Shown here piece after piece: positions 1 to 6,068 of a DNA stretch of 7,288 bases. This stretch comes from Bovifimicola sp964595785 (GTDB taxonomy: Bacteria > Bacillota > Clostridia > Lachnospirales > Lachnospiraceae): the NCBI GenBank assembly GCA_964595785.1, contig CAZQRO010000092.1:1-7288 (forward strand), in the 5' to 3' direction. The position numbers and the translations under genes were made by a program. The notes beneath the pieces are model-generated. The model searched no databases. It was not told where the DNA came from and worked only from the letters and a program-made list of their open reading frames with translations. The first letter of the stretch is position 1. Each line of letters starts with the position of its first letter.

Positions 1-32
1 GTAAGGTTCTCTGCTTTAATTACTGCTTTCAT
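1..32 (-). CDS. N-terminus of a probable ABC transporter ATP-binding protein (partial, runs off the window)
   Basis: Only the first ten codons and part of the eleventh are present; they read MKAVIKAENL followed by a probable T. An ATG at 32-30 is preceded by a GAGG ribosome binding site about 8 nt upstream, and the gene begins 23 bp after the permease stop codon. A short beta strand leading into 'xNLT' is how many MacB/LolD-type ATPases start (usually followed by K-x-Y and the Walker A loop, which are outside the window). An FtsX-type permease needs such a partner, so position and sequence agree. The ATPase identity is inference, because no Walker motif is visible. A permease-first, ATPase-second order is less common than the reverse. 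Confidence 0.5.
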   Translation of the reverse strand, partial: MKAVIKAENL

Positions 33-55
33 ATCATTACCTCGGCTTCCTATAT

Positions 56-2542
56 TTATTCGTATTTAATCTCATCGACTACTTTTATTTTTGAAACTTT
101 TCTCATTGGTCCGATGGCTGTAAGTGAAAGAACTGCGAAAATACCAATTACTGCCACAGCAAGCTGCTTAAATTGAATTGCAATGTTTAGACATAATCCT
201 ATTGAACTAAGTACCTGTTCTAATAATCCCGTCAGCCAGATTGAAAGTCCCATGCCAATCAAACAGCCACATATAAATGTACCAAGTACCTCGAATAATA
301 CCATTACCCGCAGCTGGCTCTTACTCATTGATGTGGAATACAATACCGCGTATTCCTTTTTCTTCTGGATAAAGCCGATTATCTGATTATTCATAAGACC
401 AAACAGTGAAAGAATAACTGACAATCCAAGCATTGCCTCTACCATTCCAAGTATGCTGTTCGTCTGATTACGCTGATTATCAATGAATTCCGTCTTCGTC
501 TGAATATAAGTATTTGTTCCGGCAAGTGCTTTTCGAAGGTCTTCTTTCATTTCTTTAGGTTTCTTTGTCGTATACATGAAAAATGTTGATGGTACTTTTG
601 TATAAGTATTAGTATATTCATTTCTATTTACATACATCATATTTCTCTGTGTAGTAAAATCAGTCGAATTCATAAATCCCTTTACTGTATACGTTCGATT
701 GTGAACAGTCATATACTCACCATCTATCGTAAGTTTATCTCCAACTTTAATATCATTACTTTCTGCATAGAACTTATCAACTACTATTTCATCATCTTTA
801 AGATTTTTAGCAAGTTTCTCGTCAATATCGATTCCTGCTGCCTTCCCATCCGCACCATATACTCCGAAATTCATTTTTGTGCCATTCAGTTTATATGTAT
901 CAAATTGATAGTATTCAAAATAAATACTCTTGAATCCATCCATTTCCCTGATAAAATCATACTCAGATTCTTCATCTTCAAGACCTGATGCAAGAATGTC
1001 ACCCTGGCACGTATCCTCCGCCTTTGTAAATATATTGCTGATTGTTAATACCGTCATATATATTACCATCATAATTGCTATTGCAACCGTAACTAGAACT
1101 ATGCTTGAACGTGTCGTTTTACTCTTATGTAATGTTTTTGTTCCAATTTCTGCTGCCGGACCAAATAGTTTTCTGTTTATTGCTGTCAACACTTTAGATA
1201 ATACCAATACAAGAGCCGGAATTATCATTACCGTTCCTGCTACTGCAAACACAATACCCATAACTGACATTAATATATTATACTTTGTATTTGCATAATA
1301 CAAGATTACTGAGACTGCTATCAGAATAATACCTGTAATAATCTTTCTTTTCTTTATTCCCGCACTGGTGCTTAATGTATTAAATATAGTATTTTTAATT
1401 GATTTTCTGCCTGCCTTTATTATAGAAGATAAAGCAATTACAATTTGAAGCAGTATTGAAAATGCTACAGAAATAATAATGTATGACGGTTTATAATGAA
1501 AATGAACGTCTACATAATCAAAAGCATCACCTGCATTTATAAATATTGAAGATACAGGTTCTCTGAGCAGTATACCAAAAATTATGCCAAATAGTGAACC
1601 AATTATGCCATATGCAGCATTTTCAAGAATTAGTATGGCGTTCATCTTACCCTTTGTCGCACCGATGCTTCTAAATGTTCCTACCACCGGCATTCTTGTT
1701 GCCATAATCAGTTTAATAATATTCCTGATAACATAGAAATTAAGAATTACAACTGCAACCATTACAATCATAAGCAACTGGTTAATAATGCTAAGTGCTT
1801 CATCTACAGCATCCTCATCTACTAATGTATACGCAAGATAGTCCTTATTATTATCTGAAATGAGTTTTGATATCTTCTTCGCATTTTCGCCATTTTTCAA
1901 ATCAATCAGTACTGACTGGGTCTTACCTTGTGAATCCGTGAGTTCCTGTATACATTTCATATCAGTAATTATATAGAAAGAATCATTTTCCATAAGGAAA
2001 AATCCGCTCGTCTTTGCCAATGCCGCTACTATGTACTGCTGCTCACCTTTTTGTGTACTGATAGTAACAGTATCTCCAAGTTTTACATTGTATTTATCCG
2101 CATTTTTTTCGCTTATAATAATCTGATTATCAGAATTTGCATCATATAAATCTGATTTTTTAACAATTGTACACAGATTATTTTTTATCATTGACTCTCT
2201 GTCACATCCCACAAATGTCACATCAATATTCTCGCCTTTATTGCTGTAAATACCTGAACTGTATGTCATATCAATATAATTATCTGCATTGATTCCGCCA
2301 AGATTCAATGCACTGCTGTCGAAATACTGCTCTGAAACCTCATTACTGTTCTTCGTTATCTCGATATCATAATCCTGATATGCACCTTGAAGAACACTCT
2401 TGTACTTATTTGCTAAATCATCCTTAATTGTAAGATTCAAAAACAATACCATAGTTGATACCGCCAGTGAAAATACAATAAGTATACTTCGAAACTTATT
2501 CTCCCGAATGTTTCTCCATATGTGTTTAAAAATTATTGACAT
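56..2542 (-). CDS. FtsX/MacB-type ABC transporter permease, two FtsX domains
   Basis: A membrane permease of 828 residues, probably for export or extraction of a peptide, lipid or antimicrobial; the substrate cannot be read from sequence. The N-terminus (SIIFKHIWRNIRENKFRS) and first membrane helix at about 18-38 are typical of the family. A large extracytoplasmic domain follows (about 40-245), then three helices (about 250-275, 310-335, 355-378). Two linker helices span about 400-447, and a second unit has a helix near 475-500, another external domain and three C-terminal helices. This gives about ten helices in a duplicated FtsX layout, similar in size to other tandem-FtsX permeases of Firmicutes. 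I chose the ATG at 2542 because GGAGG (2552-2548) lies 5 nt upstream. The frame stays open to a TTG at 2644, but that extension is leader DNA with hairpins. It is first in its operon, ahead of the probable ATPase. Confidence 0.92.
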   Translation of the reverse strand: MSIIFKHIWRNIRENKFRSILIVFSLAVSTMVLFLNLTIKDDLANKYKSVLQGAYQDYDIEITKNSNEVSEQYFDSSALNLGGINADNYIDMTYSSGIYSNKGENIDVTFVGCDRESMIKNNLCTIVKKSDLYDANSDNQIIISEKNADKYNVKLGDTVTISTQKGEQQYIVAALAKTSGFFLMENDSFYIITDMKCIQELTDSQGKTQSVLIDLKNGENAKKISKLISDNNKDYLAYTLVDEDAVDEALSIINQLLMIVMVAVVILNFYVIRNIIKLIMATRMPVVGTFRSIGATKGKMNAILILENAAYGIIGSLFGIIFGILLREPVSSIFINAGDAFDYVDVHFHYKPSYIIISVAFSILLQIVIALSSIIKAGRKSIKNTIFNTLSTSAGIKKRKIITGIILIAVSVILYYANTKYNILMSVMGIVFAVAGTVMIIPALVLVLSKVLTAINRKLFGPAAEIGTKTLHKSKTTRSSIVLVTVAIAIMMVIYMTVLTISNIFTKAEDTCQGDILASGLEDEESEYDFIREMDGFKSIYFEYYQFDTYKLNGTKMNFGVYGADGKAAGIDIDEKLAKNLKDDEIVVDKFYAESNDIKVGDKLTIDGEYMTVHNRTYTVKGFMNSTDFTTQRNMMYVNRNEYTNTYTKVPSTFFMYTTKKPKEMKEDLRKALAGTNTYIQTKTEFIDNQRNQTNSILGMVEAMLGLSVILSLFGLMNNQIIGFIQKKKEYAVLYSTSMSKSQLRVMVLFEVLGTFICGCLIGMGLSIWLTGLLEQVLSSIGLCLNIAIQFKQLAVAVIGIFAVLSLTAIGPMRKVSKIKVVDEIKYE

Positions 2543-2770
2543 CCTTACCTCCATGACGGAGTGTTTTTTGCTGAGACACTGCGCATAGAAATCCGCATAT
2601 GCAACTTCTATGCCGCAATAATACAAGTTTGTGCTCCGTCGCAACCTTGCTGTGTAAAAAACACATCAGTGTTTTCTTTCACACTTCTCCTAGCATAATG
2701 AACTGAACTAAATCAGCATTAATTTAACTGCAATGCATCATTGTGTCGATTGCTTATTGTGTTAATTCAT
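2543..2770 (-). promoter_or_regulatory. Long structured 5' leader of the permease operon
   Basis: From the predicted start site near 2770 to the permease ATG is about 228 nt, far longer than ribosome binding needs. Read on the minus strand, a first hairpin (2658-2675) has stem AAAACAC/GTGTTTT, loop TGAT and six Ts running on from its 3' arm. It extends through a bulge to GTGT/ACAC (2681-2684 with 2652-2655). Next, an 86-nt segment (2555-2640) is bounded by GACGGAG and CTCCGTC. It encloses an 8-bp perfect stem GCATAGAA/TTCTATGC (2606-2613 with 2583-2590), whose loop contains GCATATGC. The CTCC of the outer right arm can alternatively pair with GGAG of the ribosome binding site (2549-2561, loop GTCAT). 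The pairings are seen directly; a regulatory role is inference. I recognise no known riboswitch class. Confidence 0.45.
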
Positions 2771-2780
2771 TAATACAATA
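2755..2780 (-). promoter_or_regulatory. Operator-like 26-bp palindrome over the -10 box and start site
   Basis: Minus-strand half sites TATTGTATTAAT and ATTAACACAATA meet around a central GA with 11 of 13 positions complementary. The palindrome overlaps the 3' part of the -10 hexamer and covers the presumed transcription start, the classic place for a repressor to block initiation. Size and AT-rich TTGT-TTAAT half sites resemble sites of dimeric winged-helix repressors such as the GntR/YtrA group, which often control ABC transporter operons. That family assignment is a guess, and no regulator gene is in the window. Confidence 0.6.
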
Positions 2781-2805
2781 TAACATTGTATATGTTGTTT
2801 GTCAA
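2777..2805 (-). promoter_or_regulatory. Sigma-A type promoter of the permease operon
   Basis: On the minus strand the -35 box TTGACA (2805-2800) is a perfect consensus. It is separated by exactly 17 nt from the -10 box TATATT (2782-2777). Transcription should start near 2770 and read into the permease gene. The strength of the boxes suggests a promoter held down by the overlapping palindrome. Confidence 0.82.
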
Positions 2806-2987
2806 GGAAAAAATCGAACAGCCCTCATAGTTTTACTCTCATGCACTTTGCCATAATTTCAAAACACACAGTTTTGAAACAGCTCTAGCTATTTTCTCTC
2901 TTCTATCTGACACATTTCCTCCTCCTTCCAGCAACCTTTGGACTTCATATTATTTAGCAGACTTATCCGTATTTCAGAGTCTTATAT
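2806..2987. other. Non-coding stretch upstream of the promoter, with an inverted repeat and an 8-codon mini-ORF
   Basis: No gene-length frame is supported here. An inverted repeat at 2857-2879 pairs TTTCAAAAC with GTTTTGAAA (9 bp perfect, 5-nt loop ACACA); no T-run follows on either strand, so it is not a typical terminator. On the minus strand, AAGGAGGAGG (2926-2917) precedes an ATG at 2915 that encodes only MCQIEERK before a TAG at 2891-2889. Such a strong ribosome binding site in front of so short a frame suggests a leader peptide or the front of a decayed gene. In-frame stops, including a TAG at 2955-2957, separate this DNA from the transposase remnant to its right. Confidence 0.4.
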
Positions 2988-3655
2988 GTGATTTCTGTCC
3001 GTCGGCTTAAAAGTTTCTTACATGGAACCAAAGATATTTTAAGCATTACAATAGGTGCAAATGAATCCTCGAAGTTTTGGCTTGGAATGCTCAATGATCT
3101 GAAAAACAGAGGTGTAAAAGAGGTTCTGTTCTTTTGTGTAGACGGTCTCACAGGCTTTAAAGAAGCTATAAATGCAGTATATCCGAATGCAGAGGTGCAA
3201 CGCTGTATCATTGACATGCTACGCAATTCTTTTAAATATATATCATATAAAGACATCAAAAAATTTGCATCTGATTTTAAGGCGGTATATAAAGCACCTC
3301 CTGAGGAAGCTGCACTTTCAGAATTGGAAGGGGTAAAAGAAATCTGGGGCAGAAAATATCCCTATGCTCTAAACATCTGGGAACAGAACTGGGATGTAGT
3401 ACGTCCATTCTTCAAGTTCAGTGAAGACATTCGCAGAATTATGTACACGACAAATATTATTGAGGGAGTGAACCGACAGTTTCGTAAAGCGACAAAAACA
3501 AAGAGTTCTTTTCCGAGTGATAGTTCTTTGGAAAAGATGCTCTATCTGACTACGCAGAATGTCAAAAGAAATGGACACAACGGTACCCTAACTGGGATCT
3601 GGTATTAAGTCAGTTAGTAATTCTTTATGGTGACCGCATCAACCAGTTTCTCTAA
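2988..3655 (+). pseudogene. IS256-family transposase remnant (5'-truncated, frameshifted)
   Basis: The catalytic-core and C-terminal part of a Mutator/IS256-type DDE transposase. Landmarks, numbered from the first codon after the GTG at 2988, are ANESSKFWLGML (24-35), VDGLTGF with the second catalytic Asp at 52, QRCIID (71-76), SYKDIKK (86-92) and TTNIIEGVNRQFRKATKTK (154-172) with the catalytic Glu at 159. Family members are about 400 residues; about 190 N-terminal residues including the first catalytic Asp are missing. The Asp-Glu spacing is normal. The conserved His of the CxxH motif is Asp here. Near 3563-3570 a one-base loss in an A-rich run moves the true frame by -1: the old frame stops at 3606-3608, while the shifted frame reads KKWTQRYPNWDLVLSQ and ends in INQFL at the TAA at 3653-3655. 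The protein cannot be active. Clear similarity begins only at about 3021 (HGTKDIL), so the left break lies near there. Confidence 0.88.
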
Positions 3656-3663
3656 AAAGCAGA

Positions 3664-3718
3664 AAGATACTGGCTGACGATTCATAATCTGCATCAGCCG
3701 GTATCTTCTATTCTTTTT
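3664..3718 (+). terminator. Hairpin terminator after the transposase remnant
   Basis: AGATACTGGCTGA (3665-3677) pairs with TCAGCCGGTATCT (3694-3706) at 12 of 13 positions, plus one further A-T pair outside, around a 16-nt loop. A T-rich tract, TTCTTTTT, follows at 3711-3718. It begins 9 nt after the shifted-frame stop of the transposase. The complement also ends in a T-rich run (CTGCTTTTT), so it may work in both directions. Confidence 0.6.
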
Positions 3719-4000
3719 CCATCGGTACCTATAGTATAACCATCTTTCCCCTTCTCATTCCAGAGGGTGAGTGTGGGCAGCGCCCACAAAAAAGGATATA
3801 CAGGTATCGTTCTTGACATGCAAAAAATTAAATAAAACTGTATAAGAATTGCTTTTCCGTGCATACTATAATTAGAAAAAAAATTCGACACGACAAAAAC
3901 ATATGTTTTAACAGAAAAAATTTACATATCTAACTCATTTCAAGGAATCCATTTTCCTTTCAGACACAGAAAAAATTACACCCTCGTATAAAAGGATACC
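3719..4000. other. AT-rich intergenic region without a supportable gene
   Basis: I see no convincing gene here. Small structures are a perfect 7-bp stem TGTGGGC/GCCCACA with loop AGC at 3772-3788, followed by an A-run, and a perfect palindrome AAAACATATGTTTT at 3896-3909. On the minus strand, 3762-3694 reads as a coding-like tail, WNEKGKDGYTIGTDGKRI then EDTG and a stop, ending inside the hairpin to its left; it could be the fossil end of a deleted gene. No terminal inverted repeats of an insertion sequence could be matched to the left side, so the right boundary of the element is undefined. Confidence 0.4.
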
Positions 4001-4036
4001 AAAAATAATCTTCTATGATTTTATTTATCATAGAAG
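4001..4036 (-). terminator. Rho-independent terminator of the natB-mtnK-nucleotidyltransferase operon
   Basis: On the minus strand CTTCTATGAT (4036-4027) and ATCATAGAAG (4019-4010) form a perfect 10-bp stem with a 7-nt loop AAATAAA, followed at once by the T-rich tract ATTATTTTT (4009-4001). It starts 18 nt after the nucleotidyltransferase stop codon, so that gene is the last of its operon. Confidence 0.85.
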
Positions 4037-4054
4037 GCTATTCCTCTGACAGCT

Positions 4055-4801
4055 CTACTGAATACTTAATTTTTGCTGTTCTCCAAGCAATACTTTTGTT
4101 AGATATTCCAAGTCACTCTGACTATTAATATTAACATACTGCTTTGCTGCAACATAGCTATCAATCTTTCCTGTCTTATGTAAAATCAATGTTAATAGCA
4201 TTACAAGATCCCTGTTTCCCTTTTCATTGCAAGTCAATTCATCCAAATATCCAAACACTTTATTTCGAAAGAAAATGGAACCTGTACCACAAATATTATT
4301 AAATGGTACTTTTGGTTTTTCAACGAACTCTAACGGACGATTCATAGTATCGTATTCAATGGTATAACAATTTCTCACACGTTCCTTCTCCTCTAAATAC
4401 ACCACTCCAAAAAGACTGTCCAAATGCTCTTTATTAAAAACTTCATATCCGCTTACAATATCCTGTCCAAGAAATACTTCATCCCCAAGCTGTATATAAA
4501 AATTATTCAATCCTACAGCTTCCTTTACAACTTCCATTGCTCCAATAATTCCATTCAGCGTCTCCTGCAAAACATATGTAATGTCTTTTCCATTACAACT
4601 ATATCCCACTTCTTGAATAATATACTTTGCATCATGTCCTACAACAATAATGACTTCATCAAAAAATGCAAAACTTGCTAGGTATTCTACTGATCTTAAT
4701 AAAATCGGCTTTCCTTCCAGACAAATCATACACTTACTATGTGCCCTAGTATCCATTTTCATTCTGGAACCTTTCCCGGCAGCTAAAATTACAGCTTTCA
4801 T
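4055..4801 (-). CDS. Sugar-1-phosphate/LicC-type nucleotidyltransferase
   Basis: A 248-residue soluble enzyme that should transfer NMP from an NTP to a phosphorylated substrate, giving an NDP-activated product and pyrophosphate. The signature LAAGKGSRM (6-14) binds the NTP phosphates. Then come EGKPIL (29-34) with the conserved Lys, Q79 and NGIIGAM (83-89) for base recognition, LGDEVF (105-110) with the metal-binding Asp 107, VEKP (160-163), CGTG (171-174) and VNINSQSDL (223-231), where Asn 224 stands at a position often held by the second metal-binding Asp. It has only the catalytic domain, as in RmlA- or LicC-like enzymes, with no GlmU-type hexapeptide repeat. Start: the ATG at 4801 has GGAG 10 nt upstream; an in-frame TTG at 4810 lies 1 nt from that site, too close to use. 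It begins 31 bp after the kinase gene. Nucleotide and acceptor specificity cannot be read from sequence; a product related to the kinase product is inference. Confidence 0.88.
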   Translation of the reverse strand: MKAVILAAGKGSRMKMDTRAHSKCMICLEGKPILLRSVEYLASFAFFDEVIIVVGHDAKYIIQEVGYSCNGKDITYVLQETLNGIIGAMEVVKEAVGLNNFYIQLGDEVFLGQDIVSGYEVFNKEHLDSLFGVVYLEEKERVRNCYTIEYDTMNRPLEFVEKPKVPFNNICGTGSIFFRNKVFGYLDELTCNEKGNRDLVMLLTLILHKTGKIDSYVAAKQYVNINSQSDLEYLTKVLLGEQQKLSIQ

Positions 4802-4832
4802 TCTTATCAATCTCCATCAACAATCAAGTCAT

Positions 4833-6047
4833 TTAAAAGGATAGTAGGGTAAGATAGCTATTTCCATCCATAAATTGCTCTTGATCCAATACTAATTTCA
4901 TACCAACTTGTAACATTGAACGTTCTATCTGAATACGTTTATCTTCGTCCTGAACACTTGTAATCTCTGATACCTTTGCTAACCCTACTACTCTTCTGAT
5001 ACATTCTGTACCGGCAAATCCCGCCGTATCTAAACATATCTGTCTTAAGTAAGCTTCTTTAAATCCTTCTGCCATTGCCATTGAGTCTGTAACAAATTCA
5101 TCAAAATAATTTAGAAACTTAATTTTAAATTTAATAACAATTTCACAAATTGTCTCCTTAACCCAGCTTACATATTCGCTCTGCTCAAACCTATCTTTAC
5201 AACAAGTTTCTGCGTAACACCAGGAAAAAATCAAATTAGCAATCAAGTTACCAATATCATATCCAATAGGTCCATAGAATCCAAACTCTGGATCAATAAT
5301 ACATATCTTTGACTCCTTGTCTACCATTATGGAACCAGTATGGAGATCTCCATGAATTAAGGCCTGTGCATTATTCATAAACTCAAACTTTAATTTGGCT
5401 ACCTTCCTATGTAATTCCTTATTCCCATACAACATCCCGGAGACGAATTTAAATAACTCTTCAGAAACAATATTTTGATTATTAAAATCTATATATGGTT
5501 CCGTAAATACTAGATTTTCACTGATTTCGCATAAATCTTCATTTACAAATCTTTTCATAAGCTGCTTCTTCTTTTTGTGATTCAGTCCAATATCCGAGGT
5601 TACAAATAGGACTTTAACCAAATACTCACTCATTACCTCCGCCAAATTCTCACACTTGTTCAATTCCATCAAGTAATTACGCAGAATCGTGTATCCTTCC
5701 ATGTCCTGCATCACGATGATACTCATTACCTCGTCGTAAAAGTAAAGTTTCGGCGAATTATGTGGTATTAACTCATTATAGATGTATAAAATATCGGACT
5801 CATTTTTTCCTCGACTTCTCGAAAGAACTAAACTATCTGAAATCCTACTAACATTGTTCGCCTGCTTTACAATAACCGATTTGCCATTACTTTTGTTAAG
5901 AACACGAAAAACATAATTAATGTTTCCATCTCCTATTTCATATGCTTCCAATTCATCTTGTTCCGAAAATATATCTGTCTTTTCCAGCATATATTGTATT
6001 ACGCTCTCCTCATCTACGAGAAAAAATCTATCATACAATTTTTCCAT
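4833..6047 (-). CDS. mtnK: S-methyl-5-thioribose kinase (MtnK) or close homologue
   Basis: A cytosolic small-molecule kinase of 404 residues, the usual MtnK length (about 400). MtnK phosphorylates 5-methylthioribose at C1 with ATP, in methionine salvage from methylthioadenosine. Visible motifs are EIGDGNINYVF (37-47) as the nucleotide loop, VIVKQA with Lys 61, VMQDM (112-116) near the hinge, KKQLMKRFVNEDLCEI (160-175), LIHGDLHTGSI (230-240) with catalytic Asp 234, IDPEFGFYGPIGYDIGN (251-267) with metal-binding Asp 252 and Glu 254, and FAGTECIRRVVGLA (344-357) with the Arg pair 351-352 that contacts substrate in MtnK structures. These match MtnK much better than generic aminoglycoside or choline kinases of the same fold. 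The ATG at 6047 has AAGGTGA just upstream, 21 bp after the permease stop. No mtnA or other salvage gene is visible. Pairing with a nucleotidyltransferase is unusual, so the acceptor might be another pentose derivative. Confidence 0.85.
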   Translation of the reverse strand: MEKLYDRFFLVDEESVIQYMLEKTDIFSEQDELEAYEIGDGNINYVFRVLNKSNGKSVIVKQANNVSRISDSLVLSRSRGKNESDILYIYNELIPHNSPKLYFYDEVMSIIVMQDMEGYTILRNYLMELNKCENLAEVMSEYLVKVLFVTSDIGLNHKKKKQLMKRFVNEDLCEISENLVFTEPYIDFNNQNIVSEELFKFVSGMLYGNKELHRKVAKLKFEFMNNAQALIHGDLHTGSIMVDKESKICIIDPEFGFYGPIGYDIGNLIANLIFSWCYAETCCKDRFEQSEYVSWVKETICEIVIKFKIKFLNYFDEFVTDSMAMAEGFKEAYLRQICLDTAGFAGTECIRRVVGLAKVSEITSVQDEDKRIQIERSMLQVGMKLVLDQEQFMDGNSYLTLLSF

Positions 6048-6068
6048 ATAATCACCTTGTTTTAGATT

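Noticed and set aside
2543..2644. Extension of the permease to a TTG at 2644 (34 extra residues)
   Set aside because: A strong GGAGG sits 5 nt before the ATG at 2542, the TTG has no properly spaced ribosome binding site, and the extra segment is full of paired leader structure. The family N-terminus begins at MSIIFKHIW.
2857..2879. Inverted repeat as a terminator
   Set aside because: The stem is perfect, but no T-run follows on either strand.
2963..3259. Minus-strand frame of about 98 codons
   Set aside because: It is the antisense shadow of the transposase remnant, with no family features of its own.
3807..3880. Plus-strand promoters: a TTGACA near 3813 and CATACTATA near 3861, which resembles sporulation sigma E/K -10 boxes
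   Set aside because: TTGACA has no -10 at proper spacing, the sporulation-like box lacks a well-spaced -35, and no plus-strand gene lies downstream before the convergent terminator.
3694..3891. Complete 65-codon minus-strand gene
   Set aside because: The N-terminal part is translated AT-rich intergenic DNA and the GTGGGC palindrome, with no convincing ribosome binding site. Only the last 22 codons look possibly coding.
4799..4810. TTG at 4810 as start of the nucleotidyltransferase
   Set aside because: It lies 1 nt from the GGAG site; the ATG at 4801 is better spaced, and MKAVILAAGKG is the usual family start.
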